DNA of 64,000 bases from Sulfitobacter sp. M05 (GTDB taxonomy: Bacteria > Pseudomonadota > Alphaproteobacteria > Rhodobacterales > Rhodobacteraceae): positions 124,001 to 188,000 of the forward strand of contig NZ_JABEDH010000002.1 of NCBI RefSeq assembly GCF_029285175.1, given 5' to 3'. The notes under the pieces are model-generated. The model searched no databases, was not told the DNA's origin, and saw nothing but the letters and a program-made list of their open reading frames with translations. Of the stretch, positions 10,188 through 19,295 are shown one piece after another. The first letter of the stretch is position 1. The number at the start of each line of letters is the position of its first letter. Made by a program: the position numbers and the translations under genes.

Positions 10188-11323
10188 GCTATCTTGAATA
10201 TACGGTCAAATCCGTCCCGACAGGGTTTCGCAAAATTCTGCACCTGAACTGGCCGCTGGCCTTGTTGTTGGGCACGGTTTGCGGCGTCGGTTTCCTGATG
10301 TTGTACTCCGTCGCTGGCGGGTCATTCACCCCTTGGGCGGAACCACAGATCAAACGCTTTGGCCTGGGCCTTGCCTTGATGATGGGGGTGGCCATGGTGC
10401 CGGTCTGGCTGTGGCGCAACCTATCCGGTGTGGCCTATGGCGGGTCCTTGATCCTGCTGGTGCTGGTCGCGTTGATCGGGGATGAACGCAAGGGGTCGCA
10501 GCGTTGGCTGGACCTTGGGTTCATTGATCTGCAACCCTCCGAACTGATGAAAATTACGTTGGTGATGTTTCTGGCCGCCTATTACGACTGGTTGCCCGCG
10601 AAAAAAGTGTCCAAACCGTTTTGGGTTCTGCTGCCGGTGCTGATCATCCTTGCCCCCACCGCGCTGGTGCTGGAGCAACCAGACCTTGGCACGTCGATCC
10701 TGTTAATGGCCGCTGGTGCGGGTCTGATGTTTCTGGCCGGTGTGCATTGGGCGTATTTCGCAGTTGTCATCGCCTCTGGCATCGGGCTGATCACAGCGGT
10801 ATTTCAATCCCGTGACACCACATGGCAGTTGTTGAACAACTACCAGTACCGCCGGATTGATACGTTTCTGAACCCCGCCGCCGATCCTCTGGGCGCGGGA
10901 TACCACATCACCCAATCCAAGATTGCACTGGGCTCTGGCGGCTGGACCGGGCGGGGGTTTATGCAAGGCACCCAATCGCGGCTAAACTTCCTGCCCGAAA
11001 AACACACAGATTTCATCTTTACCACTTTGGCCGAGGAATTCGGTTTTATCGGAGCAATATCCCTGTTGGGGCTTTATGCGCTGATCATCATCTTCTGCGT
11101 GGTCACTGCGATCCGCAACAAAGACCGTTTCTCCTCCCTACTGACACTGGGCATCGCGCTGAACTTTTTCCTGTTCTTTGCCGTTAACATGTCGATGGTG
11201 ATGGGCATGGCGCCCGTGGTCGGCGTGCCTTTGCCGCTGGTCAGCTATGGCGGCTCTGCAATGCTGGTGCTGCTTTTGGCCTTTGGCCTTGTCCAATCTG
11301 CCCATGTCCACAGACCGAGGTAA
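10184..11323 (+). CDS. rodA: RodA, SEDS peptidoglycan glycosyltransferase
   Basis: A 379-residue SEDS protein with about ten membrane segments that polymerises lipid II together with PBP2. The family region EKHTDFIFTTLAEEFGF is at residues ~270-286, and GVPLPLVSYGGSAML, the C-terminal SEDS signature, is near residue 350. Its start overlaps the PBP2 stop (ATGA). The gene after it, ghrA, starts only 4 bases past the rodA stop. Confidence 0.97.
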   Translation: MSYLEYTVKSVPTGFRKILHLNWPLALLLGTVCGVGFLMLYSVAGGSFTPWAEPQIKRFGLGLALMMGVAMVPVWLWRNLSGVAYGGSLILLVLVALIGDERKGSQRWLDLGFIDLQPSELMKITLVMFLAAYYDWLPAKKVSKPFWVLLPVLIILAPTALVLEQPDLGTSILLMAAGAGLMFLAGVHWAYFAVVIASGIGLITAVFQSRDTTWQLLNNYQYRRIDTFLNPAADPLGAGYHITQSKIALGSGGWTGRGFMQGTQSRLNFLPEKHTDFIFTTLAEEFGFIGAISLLGLYALIIIFCVVTAIRNKDRFSSLLTLGIALNFFLFFAVNMSMVMGMAPVVGVPLPLVSYGGSAMLVLLLAFGLVQSAHVHRPR

Positions 11324-11327
11324 CCAA

Positions 11328-12263
11328 ATGCCCCTGAACATCCTATTCGCCGCACGCCCCGAACGCTGGGAAACCTATGAACGCCCCCTGCGGGACGCAT
11401 TGGACAAGGCAGGCTTTGGTGACGCCAACCTCGCCCAAGAGATCAACCCGCGAGATGTTGATTACATCGTCTATGCCCCCAACAGCCCCTTGCAGGACTT
11501 CACGCCCTACACACGTACCAAGGCAGTGCTGAACCTGTGGGCCGGTGTTGAGGCGATTGTCGGAAATGATACCCTGACGATGCCGTTGGCCCGTATGGTT
11601 GATCCTGGCCTGACCAAGGGCATGGTGGAATGGGTCACGGGCCATGTCATGCGTTACCATCTGGGGATCGACACCGATATCTTGCGGAGCGCCCCCGAAT
11701 GGATGCCGCGCACGCCGCCCTTGGCACAGGAACGGCAGGTGGTTGTACTGGGCCTTGGTGCCTTGGGTGCTACGGTGGCCCAAACGCTTGCCGGTCTCGG
11801 CTTTCAGGTCACCGGTTGGTCCCGCAGCGCCAAGAAGGTCGACGGCATTGATTGCCTGCATGGCGCGGCTGGGTTGAAAGAATCCCTATCGCGGGCCGAA
11901 ATTGCGGTGCTGTTGCTGCCGGACACACCGGCCACCCACAACACACTGAATGCTGAAACACTGGCGCAGATGCCCAAAGGTGCCTTTATCATCAACCCCG
12001 GTCGTGGCCCGTTGATCGACGACAACGCTTTGCTTGCCGCGCTGGACAGCGGCCAGATTGCCCATGCCACATTGGATGTCTTTCGGGTTGAGCCCCTGCC
12101 CGCTGACGATCCCTATTGGACACATCCCAAGGTCACAGTCACGCCGCATATCGCCGCCGAAACCCGCGCCAGCACGGCCAGCGAAGTGATTGTCGAAAAC
12201 ATCCGCCGTGGTGAGGCGGATGAGCCCTTTATCAACCTCGTTGACCGCGCCCTAGGCTACTAG
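11328..12263 (+). CDS. ghrA: glyoxylate/hydroxypyruvate reductase A
   Basis: A 311-residue D-2-hydroxyacid dehydrogenase of the GhrA type, reducing glyoxylate or hydroxypyruvate with NAD(P)H. The Rossmann motif GLGALGATVAQTLAGLG lies near residue 142. The catalytic Arg, Glu and His are in the NPGRGPLID, FRVEPLP and TPHIAAET stretches. The start is placed at ATG 11328, after GAGG and just past the rodA stop; an in-frame upstream codon at 11247 would force an 81-base overlap with rodA. The gene is at the tail of the cell-shape block and probably cotranscribed, though functionally unrelated. Confidence 0.9.
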   Translation: MPLNILFAARPERWETYERPLRDALDKAGFGDANLAQEINPRDVDYIVYAPNSPLQDFTPYTRTKAVLNLWAGVEAIVGNDTLTMPLARMVDPGLTKGMVEWVTGHVMRYHLGIDTDILRSAPEWMPRTPPLAQERQVVVLGLGALGATVAQTLAGLGFQVTGWSRSAKKVDGIDCLHGAAGLKESLSRAEIAVLLLPDTPATHNTLNAETLAQMPKGAFIINPGRGPLIDDNALLAALDSGQIAHATLDVFRVEPLPADDPYWTHPKVTVTPHIAAETRASTASEVIVENIRRGEADEPFINLVDRALGY

Positions 12264-12278
12264 AGCGTCCCGCCTTTA
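12262..12278. repeat. dispersed repeat, half copy
   Basis: AGAGCGTCCCGCCTT at 12262-12276 is identical to the reverse complement of the right arm of the repeat at 37445-37463. It starts inside the ghrA stop codon and fills the 25-base gap before the convergent peptidase gene. Confidence 0.6.
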
Positions 12279-12288
12279 GCAGGGAAAA

Positions 12289-14301
12289 TCAGGCAGCCAG
12301 CCCCCGGCCCTTCAGCAGGGCCTCAACTCCGGGCAAACGGCCACGGAATGCCACATACAGCTCTGCCGCGTCCTGCGATCCACCAGTGGACAGAATATGC
12401 GTTTCCAACGCTTTGGCACGCTCTGCATCAAAGGCCCCGCCGGCGTCCTCAAAGGATTGAAAGGCGTCGGCATCCATCACCTCGGACCACATGTAGCTGT
12501 AATAGGCGCTGGAATACCCGTCGCCGGCAAAGACATGGGCAAACTGCGGTGTCGCATGGCGCATACGGATGGCGTCCGGCATCCCCAATGCGCCCAGCAC
12601 TTCGGCCTGTTTCGCCATCGGATCAGCAGGCGGCTTGCCATCGTGAAATTCCAGATCGACCAGCGCGGAGGCGACATATTCAACCGTCTGGAACCCCATA
12701 TCAAAAGTGGCTGCACCCAGAACCTTGTCCAACATCTCTTTTGGCATCGCCGCGCCTGTAGTCGCATGGGTGGCAAATTCACCCAGCACCTCAGGGACTT
12801 CCAGCCAGTGTTCATAAAGCTGGCTGGGCAGTTCCACAAAATCACGTGCCACCGAGGTGCCGCTAACGCTTTCGTAGGTCACATCCGACAGCATCTGGTG
12901 CAGCGCATGGCCGAATTCGTGAAACAGGGTGCGCGCATCATCATAAGACAGCAGCGCCGGGTCGGATTTGGCAAAATTACAGACGTTGATCACAACGGGC
13001 GCTTGCACCTTGGGATACTTGGCCTGCGCACGCATCGCCGAACACCACGCCCCCGAGCGTTTCGAACCACGGGCAAAGTAATCGCCGATGAACACCGCCA
13101 CATGTTCCCCCCCGCGCGTCACCTCCCAAGCGCGGCAATCCGCGTGATAGAGCGGCACATCCAGCGGCGTGAATTCCAGCCCGAACAAGCGGGTAGCGCA
13201 GGCAAAAGAGGCCTCGATCATCCGGTCCAGCTGGAAATAGGGCTTCAACGCTGCCTCATCCAGATCATGCTCGGCGGCGCGGCGTTTCTCTGCATAATAG
13301 CGCCAGTCCCACGGGGCCAGATCACCGTTCACACCATCGGCATGCATCATGCCGGTCAGCACCCCGGCATCGGCATTTGCCTGTGCCTTGGCCGGTTCCC
13401 AGACATCCATCAACAGCTTGCGCACCGCGTCCGGCGTTTTGGCCATCTCGGTTTCCAGCTTAAACTTGGCAAAATTGTCATAGCCCAACAGCTGCGCACG
13501 TTCCTCACGCAGAGCCAGCGTTTCGGCAGCAATCGCGCGGTTGTCGGTTTCGCCGCCATTGGCCCCGCGGGCCTCCCAGGCGCGAAACGCCTTTTCACGC
13601 AGATCACGACGCGGCGAGAATTGCAAAAACGGCACAATCAGAGAGCGCGACAGGGTGACAACCGGGCCGCCCGCGTCCTTTTCCTTGCCCGCGGCACGGG
13701 CCGCGCTGACAACAAACTCCGGCAACCCTTCAAGGTCAGCCTCATCCAGCGGCATGAACCATTCACGTTCGTCCGCCAGCAGGTTCTGGGTGAACTGCGT
13801 GCCCAGCACCGCCAGACGCCCCTTGATCTCTTTCATCCGCTTTTCCTGATCCCCGATCAGGGCGGCACCAGAACGCACAGCATCCCGGTGCGCAATCATC
13901 AAAATCCGCGCCTGTTCGTCGCTCAGATCAAGGGTATTGCGGGCCTCCCAAACGGCAGCGATGCGTTCAAACAGCGCCTTATTGCCCGAAATTTCGGCAA
14001 AATGCGCGGCCAACTTTGGGGAAAATTCCCGCTGCAATGCCTCGCGGGCCGGGTTGCTGTCCGCCCCTGCCACGGTGAAGAACACGCTTAGCACTTTGTT
14101 CAGCGCTTCCCCCACACCTTCCAGTACCTCGATGGTATTGGCAAAACTCGGGGCCTCTGGGTTATTGGCAATCGCTTCAATCTCGGCGTTATGCGCGGCA
14201 AGGGCCTCGTCCAGCGCGGGCGCAAAATCATCGTCTGAAATCCGATCAAACGGCGCAATTTCAAAGGGTGTGGCCCAATCGGCCAACAGGGGGTTTGTCA
14301 T
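12289..14301 (-). CDS. dcp: M3 family metallopeptidase, peptidyl-dipeptidase Dcp type
   Basis: A 670-residue zinc peptidase. The active-site helix HEFGHALH lies around residues 455-462, with the third zinc ligand Glu downstream. The stretch SGTSVARDFVELPSQLYEHW matches Dcp better than oligopeptidase A. Dcp removes C-terminal dipeptides from peptides in the cytoplasm or periplasm; no signal peptide is visible, so it is probably cytoplasmic. Start ATG 14301 follows GGAGAA. It converges on ghrA with only 25 bases between. A 564-codon open frame on the opposite strand is a high-G+C shadow. Confidence 0.9.
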   Translation of the reverse strand: MTNPLLADWATPFEIAPFDRISDDDFAPALDEALAAHNAEIEAIANNPEAPSFANTIEVLEGVGEALNKVLSVFFTVAGADSNPAREALQREFSPKLAAHFAEISGNKALFERIAAVWEARNTLDLSDEQARILMIAHRDAVRSGAALIGDQEKRMKEIKGRLAVLGTQFTQNLLADEREWFMPLDEADLEGLPEFVVSAARAAGKEKDAGGPVVTLSRSLIVPFLQFSPRRDLREKAFRAWEARGANGGETDNRAIAAETLALREERAQLLGYDNFAKFKLETEMAKTPDAVRKLLMDVWEPAKAQANADAGVLTGMMHADGVNGDLAPWDWRYYAEKRRAAEHDLDEAALKPYFQLDRMIEASFACATRLFGLEFTPLDVPLYHADCRAWEVTRGGEHVAVFIGDYFARGSKRSGAWCSAMRAQAKYPKVQAPVVINVCNFAKSDPALLSYDDARTLFHEFGHALHQMLSDVTYESVSGTSVARDFVELPSQLYEHWLEVPEVLGEFATHATTGAAMPKEMLDKVLGAATFDMGFQTVEYVASALVDLEFHDGKPPADPMAKQAEVLGALGMPDAIRMRHATPQFAHVFAGDGYSSAYYSYMWSEVMDADAFQSFEDAGGAFDAERAKALETHILSTGGSQDAAELYVAFRGRLPGVEALLKGRGLAA

Positions 14302-14375
14302 GGGAAATTCTCCTTTGCGCTCAAGCTAGGGGCGCGGGCGGCAGGTTACAATCCGTCGCTGAAAACCAAGCGGCC

Positions 14376-15416
14376 TCAGCTGCCGCCACAGGTCGCACAA
14401 TCCGCACGGCGGGCGATCTGGATCGTGCGGTTCTCGCCGTAAAGTGCGTCATAGATCAACATCTGGCTGCGCGCCGGCGTGCCGGCACCGGTGATCACCT
14501 TGACCGCCTCGACCGCCATCATTGATCCGATCACACCCGGCAAGGGCCCGATCACCCCCGCCTGTGCGCAACTTGGCGCAAGATGGGAGGCAGGGGCCTG
14601 CGGGAAAATGCAGCGGTAGCAGGGCGCACCCTTGGCGGGATCAAAGACCGACAATTGCCCCTCCCACTGGCTCAGCGCCCCGGACACCAGCGGCACCCCC
14701 GCCGCCACACAGGCCGCATTCACCAGATAGCGGGTTTCGAAATTGTCCGTGCCATCCAGTACCAGATCATATTCCCCCACCAGTTCCGCCGCGATGTCAT
14801 TTGTCAAACGGCGATGATAGGGACGCACGGTGATAAAGGGGTTCTGCGCTTCCATCTGCGCCTGGGCGGAAAACACCTTGGGCATACCAATATTGCCATC
14901 GGGATGGATAACCTGCCGTTGCAGGTTGGCGTTTTCAACCACATCATCATCCACAACACCGATGGTGCCCACCCCTGCCGCCGCCAGATATTGCAGCGCC
15001 GGTGCCCCCAACCCGCCGGCACCAATGACCAGTACCTTGGCATTCTTCAGCGCTTTCTGCCCTGCGCCGCCAACCTCACGCAGCACGATATGACGGGCAT
15101 AGCGGTCCAGCTCGGTCTCGGAAAAACTGCCTTGTTTTGTTGGCACATCAGGTATTTTTGCGCTCACACGGCCCCGCAAATGCACAATCACCCGCCGATA
15201 AGCCCAGATCACCGCGGCAAATCCGCCAAGGATCAACCACAACGCGGCACTGCCCCCCGTGGCCTGACGCAACCCATTCCCCTCGGGCAAGGCCAGTTGC
15301 ATCCCCAAGACCGCAACAAACAGCAACCCCAACATCGACAGGCGCGCCGCACGGGGCACGCCCACCATACGCCCCCCGAACCAAAGCGCCGCCGCGATCA
15401 CCAGAACCAGCAGCAT
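14376..15416 (-). CDS. MoeB/ThiF/HesA-type adenylyltransferase with N-terminal membrane domain
   Basis: A 346-residue protein of two parts. Residues 1-80 contain about three hydrophobic segments. Residues ~95-346 form a complete E1-like adenylation domain that activates the C terminus of a ubiquitin-like sulfur carrier (MoaD or ThiS). The ATP motif VIGAGGLGAPALQYL is near residue 130, and paired CxxC motifs (CYRC, CATC) bind zinc. MoeB proteins are normally soluble, so the membrane tether is notable, although I believe other Rhodobacterales share it. Its ATG overlaps the dut stop (TGATG), placing it in the coaBC-dut-moeB operon. Confidence 0.88.
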   Translation of the reverse strand: MLLVLVIAAALWFGGRMVGVPRAARLSMLGLLFVAVLGMQLALPEGNGLRQATGGSAALWLILGGFAAVIWAYRRVIVHLRGRVSAKIPDVPTKQGSFSETELDRYARHIVLREVGGAGQKALKNAKVLVIGAGGLGAPALQYLAAAGVGTIGVVDDDVVENANLQRQVIHPDGNIGMPKVFSAQAQMEAQNPFITVRPYHRRLTNDIAAELVGEYDLVLDGTDNFETRYLVNAACVAAGVPLVSGALSQWEGQLSVFDPAKGAPCYRCIFPQAPASHLAPSCAQAGVIGPLPGVIGSMMAVEAVKVITGAGTPARSQMLIYDALYGENRTIQIARRADCATCGGS

Positions 15417-15868
15417 CAGGTTTCTCCGGTCGAGCCGAACCCGCCAGAAGCGCGCGCGGTATGGCCAAGCATATCGGCAATTTCGAACACCACCTGCGGG
15501 GCCGGTGCCACAACCATCTGCGCAATGCGCATACCATGGGTCACCTCGAACGCTTCGGTGCCCGCGTTCAACATGATCACGCCAACCACCCCGCGATAAT
15601 CGCTGTCGATTGTACCAGGACTGTTGGGCAGCATAATCCCGTGTTTCAATGCAAGCCCGGAGCGCGGCCTGACCTGCACCTCAAACCCTTGGGGAATTTC
15701 CATATGTAATCCAGTCGACACAAGCGCACGCGCCATCGGTGCAATCCGCACCGGCCCCTCCGGCAGGTTGGCGCGCAGATCCGCGCCCGCTGCGCCCGTG
15801 GTGGCATATTCCGGCAAGCCCAGCGCCTGATCCGCGCCCGCCGCCCATGTGCATTTGATCGTGGTCAT
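15416..15868 (-). CDS. dut: deoxyuridine 5'-triphosphate nucleotidohydrolase
   Basis: A 150-residue trimeric dUTPase that hydrolyses dUTP to dUMP and pyrophosphate, keeping uracil out of DNA and feeding dTMP synthesis. Conserved motifs are visible: AGADLRA (I), RPRSGLALKHG (III region), GTIDSDYRG and a C-terminal glycine-rich RASGGFGSTG arm that closes over the nucleotide. The length is typical. It overlaps both coaBC (ATGA) and the moeB-like gene, so translation is coupled across all three. Confidence 0.97.
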   Translation of the reverse strand: MTTIKCTWAAGADQALGLPEYATTGAAGADLRANLPEGPVRIAPMARALVSTGLHMEIPQGFEVQVRPRSGLALKHGIMLPNSPGTIDSDYRGVVGVIMLNAGTEAFEVTHGMRIAQMVVAPAPQVVFEIADMLGHTARASGGFGSTGET

Positions 15869-17064
15869 TTCGTTTCCAGCGCCTGTGCAACCCGTGACGC
15901 CAAGGCCTCTGCCACTGCCTCTTTTGACATGCGCGGCCAGTCTTCCGCACCTTCATCCGTAATCAGGATGACGGCGTTTTCACTGCCTCCCATGATGCCG
16001 GTTTCGGGGGACACATCATTGGCCAGAATCCAGTCACAGCCCTTGCGCTCACGTTTCGCCGTTGCATGATCCAATACGTCGTTGGTTTCCGCCGCAAACC
16101 CGACGACCAGCGGCGGGCGGCCCGTTTCCATGCGGCTGACCGTTTTCAGGATGTCGGGGTTTTCCGCGAACTCAAGTACCGGCAACCCGTCCTTGGACTT
16201 CTTCAGCTTCCTGTCACTGGCCCCTTCAACCCGCCAATCGGCCACAGCAGCAGCAAAAATACCGGCATCCACAGGCAAAGCGCTCTGCACCGCCTCTAGC
16301 ATATGTTGTGCGGTTTGCACCGCAACCACAGCAACCCCGGCGGGGGGGGGCACGTCGGCCGGACCGGTCACAAAAATCACCTCGGCCCCTAATGCGGCCA
16401 AGGCCTGACCAATCGCTGCGCCCTGCGCCCCGGACGACCGGTTGGCGATATATCGAACAGGATCAATGGGCTCGTGGGTCGGACCAGAGGTGACAAGGAT
16501 GCGCTTGCCACGCAGCGGCCCGGCGGCAAACTGCGCCTCTATCGCCGCGACAATCTCCATCGGTTCAGCCATCCGCCCGGGCCCGTGTTCGCCACAGGCC
16601 ATATCGCCCTTGTTCGGGCCAACCACTGTGATCCCGTCACCTTGCAGGGTTTTCAGATTGCGTTGCGTGGCCGGATGATCCCACATGCGCACGTTCATGG
16701 CCGGGGCAATCATCACGGGCGTATCCGTCGCCAGCAATAGCGTCGAGGCCAGGTCATTGGCCAAACCCTGCGCCATCTTGGCCATCAGATCAGCGGTCGC
16801 AGGGGCCACAACCACGAGATCGGCCACTCGGCTCAACTGGATATGCCCCATCTCGGCCTCGTCCCCCAGATCAAAGAGATCGCGAAAAACCTTTTTCCCG
16901 GCCAAGGCAGACACAGACAGCGGAGTGACAAATTCTTCTCCGGCGCGTGTCAGCACCGGTGTGACCTGCGCCCCGCGTTCGCGCAGCCGGCGGATCAGGT
17001 CAAGTGACTTGAAAGCGGCAATGCCCCCCCCGATGATCAGCAAAATGTGCTTGTCTGCCAGCAT
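15865..17064 (-). CDS. coaBC: bifunctional phosphopantothenoylcysteine decarboxylase/synthetase
   Basis: A 399-residue bifunctional CoA-synthesis enzyme. The N-terminal flavoprotein CoaC half has the catalytic His in GHIQLSR, PAMNVRMW, and the reductive Cys in GDMACGEHGPGRM (~residue 160). The C-terminal CoaB half begins near residue 188 (ILVTSGPTHEPIDPVRYI) and contains KLKKSKDGLP. It makes phosphopantothenoylcysteine and decarboxylates it to 4'-phosphopantetheine. It is first gene of the minus-strand coaBC-dut-moeB unit. Confidence 0.97.
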   Translation of the reverse strand: MLADKHILLIIGGGIAAFKSLDLIRRLRERGAQVTPVLTRAGEEFVTPLSVSALAGKKVFRDLFDLGDEAEMGHIQLSRVADLVVVAPATADLMAKMAQGLANDLASTLLLATDTPVMIAPAMNVRMWDHPATQRNLKTLQGDGITVVGPNKGDMACGEHGPGRMAEPMEIVAAIEAQFAAGPLRGKRILVTSGPTHEPIDPVRYIANRSSGAQGAAIGQALAALGAEVIFVTGPADVPPPAGVAVVAVQTAQHMLEAVQSALPVDAGIFAAAVADWRVEGASDRKLKKSKDGLPVLEFAENPDILKTVSRMETGRPPLVVGFAAETNDVLDHATAKRERKGCDWILANDVSPETGIMGGSENAVILITDEGAEDWPRMSKEAVAEALASRVAQALETK

Positions 17065-17165
17065 GATGCGCCCTCTTCACGATTTGGTTCAGGGAACCAT
17101 AAGCGCCAAGCTTGGCCAGTGCCAGCCCTCACCGTCCTGTGCCAGTGGGACAAGGGCACATCGCA

Positions 17166-18044
17166 TCACTGAAGCAGGTTCATAACCTCGGGAGAACGCC
17201 CCTCAAGGGACTTGCGCATCTTCAACAGCGCCGCCGCCTCAAGCTGGCGCACACGTTCCTTGGATAGGTTCAATTCTTCACCAAGGCTTTCCAGCGTGCG
17301 CGGCGTATCACGCAGCTTGCGCTCACGCAGAATAAACTGCTCGCGTTCGCGCAGTTCCTGCATCGACGACAAGAGCCAACTGCGCAACTGTGCCGTGTCG
17401 TGGTTATTTTCGACCTGCTCTGCGGCCTGAGCGGAATCATCTTCCAACGCATCAATCCACTCGCGCCCTTCGTCTTCCGCCGATTGTGTCGCGTTCAACG
17501 AATAGTCTGACCCGGACAGCCGCCCTTCCATCATTTCGACATCATGCAATGGCACGCCAATCTCGGTCGAGATCATCTGGCGCAACTGATGGCGGTCCAG
17601 CTCCTGTCCCGCTGTGCTTGCCTCACGCTCCATCCGGGCCTGAATGCGGCGCATGTTGAAAAACAACGATTTTTGCGAGGACGTAGTGCCGGTGCGCACC
17701 ATAGACCAGTTGCGCATTACGTGATCCTGAATACCGGCCTTGATCCACCACATCGCATAGGTCGAGAACCGGACTCCGCGGTCGGGGTCAAATTTTTCCG
17801 CGGCCTTCATCAAACCCAAACCGGCCTCTTGAATAAGATCGTTCATCGGGGCACCGTAGCGGCGAAATTTGCCAGCCATCGAAATCGCCAGCCGCATGTA
17901 AGCGTTAATCAATCGGTGCAACGCCGCCTCGTCACGGTGATCGCGCCAAGCGACTGCCAAAGAAAGCTCCGTTTCCGCATCCAGCATTTCCGCTTTCATT
18001 GCAGTACGAGTGATTGAAAAATCGCGCGCTTCTTCTTTAGCCAT
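17166..18044 (-). CDS. rpoH: RNA polymerase sigma factor RpoH, type II
   Basis: A 292-residue sigma-32 family factor. Region 2 includes RFSTYAMWWIKAGIQDHVMRNW. The RpoH-box region is QKSLFFNMRRIQARM, and region 4 ends with a helix-turn-helix (TLESLGEELNLSKERVRQLE). The N terminus and the GTTSSQKSLFFN segment resemble RpoH-II of Rhodobacter, which in that genus controls singlet-oxygen and oxidative-stress genes. The start is set at ATG 18044; a longer frame to 18101 adds 19 residues absent from relatives as I recall them. Divergent from cobU across a 94-base gap. Confidence 0.93.
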   Translation of the reverse strand: MAKEEARDFSITRTAMKAEMLDAETELSLAVAWRDHRDEAALHRLINAYMRLAISMAGKFRRYGAPMNDLIQEAGLGLMKAAEKFDPDRGVRFSTYAMWWIKAGIQDHVMRNWSMVRTGTTSSQKSLFFNMRRIQARMEREASTAGQELDRHQLRQMISTEIGVPLHDVEMMEGRLSGSDYSLNATQSAEDEGREWIDALEDDSAQAAEQVENNHDTAQLRSWLLSSMQELREREQFILRERKLRDTPRTLESLGEELNLSKERVRQLEAAALLKMRKSLEGRSPEVMNLLQ

Positions 18045-18138
18045 GTTAAATTGTCCCCGACCACATTGCGTGTATTTCGCAAACCTTTGTACAGTTAACA
18101 AACGAACCCGGTTTCGGTTCCACAGATGAGTAAAAAAA

Positions 18139-18660
18139 ATGCAACCAATGTCTACGTTTGTCTTGGGAGGGGCCGCTTCGGGAAAGTCTCTTTGGGCCGA
18201 AGAGTTTGTTAAATCATATGATTTACCAATGACCTACCTCGCGACGGGGCAGGTATTTGACGACGAGGTTGCGGCCAAGGTTGCGGTGCATAAAAATCGT
18301 CGTGACAACAGTTGGCACACGGTGGAAGAACCCTTTGATCTGGCCAAACCGCTGGCGGCCATGCCCCGCGATCAGGTTGTGCTGATTGATTGCGCCACCA
18401 TGTGGCTCAGCAATCATCTGTTGGCGCAGAATGATCTGGAACAAGCGCAATCCGCGCTGATCGCCGCCTTGCGAAACTGCCCCGCCCCTTGGGTCATTGT
18501 ATCCAACGAAGTGGGCCACGGGGTTGTGCCCGAAAACGCGCTGGCACGGCAATTTCGTGACGCGCAGGGCCGCTTGAACATTGCACTGGCCGCCGAGGCC
18601 GAATTGGCGGTGCAGGTGATTGCCGGCCTGCCGCAAGTCTTAAAAGGAACCTTACCATGA
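18139..18660 (+). CDS. cobU: adenosylcobinamide kinase/adenosylcobinamide-phosphate guanylyltransferase
   Basis: A 173-residue CobU/CobP enzyme. It phosphorylates adenosylcobinamide and adds GMP to give AdoCbi-GDP, in the nucleotide-loop assembly of vitamin B12. The P-loop GGAASGKS is at residues 10-17, the VVLIDCATMWLSNHL Walker-B-like strand is near 80, and VSNEVGHGVVPEN near 121 is diagnostic. ATG 18139 or the in-frame ATG 18148 could be the start. It overlaps the following phosphatase gene by 4 bases. I see no cobalamin riboswitch upstream. Confidence 0.95.
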   Translation: MQPMSTFVLGGAASGKSLWAEEFVKSYDLPMTYLATGQVFDDEVAAKVAVHKNRRDNSWHTVEEPFDLAKPLAAMPRDQVVLIDCATMWLSNHLLAQNDLEQAQSALIAALRNCPAPWVIVSNEVGHGVVPENALARQFRDAQGRLNIALAAEAELAVQVIAGLPQVLKGTLP

Positions 18661-19235
18661 CCGTCTGGCACTGGGTGCGCCATGGGCCGACCCATGAAAA
18701 GACCTTTGTCGGCTGGCGCGATGTGCCGGCTGATCTGTCCGACGCGGCCCAGATAGTGCGGTTGCAGGACCACCTGCCAGAGACGGCGCTGGTGATTTCT
18801 TCGGATCTGCTCCGCTGCACTGCGACGGCTGATGTACTTCAGCAATCACGTACCCGGCTTTCCCACCACCGTGACCTGCGCGAGATGCATTTCGGGGTCT
18901 GGGACGGGATGCATTTTAAAGACGTTGCCGCCCGTGATCCCGACCTGTCGCGCGCCTATTGGGAAACCCCCGGCGACGTGCAGGCCCCGGGCGGCGAAAG
19001 CTGGAACCAGACGGCCGCGCGGGTGAATGGCGTGGTTGATGCGATGAATGCCGCCCACCCTGACACACATATTATCGCCGTTGCGCATTTCGGCGTGATC
19101 CTGACACAGGTGCAGCGCGCGCTTGGTGTCACCCCCTATGCGGCCATGGCCCATAAAATCGACAATCTGTCGGTAACCACCCTGATCCATCAGACCGGCG
19201 ATTGGCAGGTAGAGAAGATCAATCATCTTGTGTGA
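18657..19235 (+). CDS. histidine phosphatase family protein, possible alpha-ribazole phosphatase
   Basis: A 192-residue phosphoglycerate-mutase-like phosphatase. The phospho-acceptor R8-H9-G10 (RHGPTH) is at the N terminus, SSDLLRCTATAD holds the second Arg, and VAHFGVI holds the C-terminal catalytic His. Its 4-base overlap with cobU suggests it is the CobC-type enzyme that removes phosphate from alpha-ribazole phosphate, but the domain alone cannot prove that. Confidence 0.85.
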   Translation: MTVWHWVRHGPTHEKTFVGWRDVPADLSDAAQIVRLQDHLPETALVISSDLLRCTATADVLQQSRTRLSHHRDLREMHFGVWDGMHFKDVAARDPDLSRAYWETPGDVQAPGGESWNQTAARVNGVVDAMNAAHPDTHIIAVAHFGVILTQVQRALGVTPYAAMAHKIDNLSVTTLIHQTGDWQVEKINHLV

Positions 19236-19295
19236 TTGTACCGCGCACAAATATGAATTTGCGGCAGGGGACAGTGCGCTTTACCCCTGAACCCC

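Noticed and set aside
12397-14091. 564-codon open frame on the plus strand
   Set aside because: It lies wholly antisense to the M3 peptidase, whose zinc motif and family sequence are clear. Long antisense frames are expected in G+C-rich DNA.
18045-18138. Cobalamin riboswitch before cobU
   Set aside because: The gap is only 94 bases and shows no B12-box-like sequence or suitable fold.
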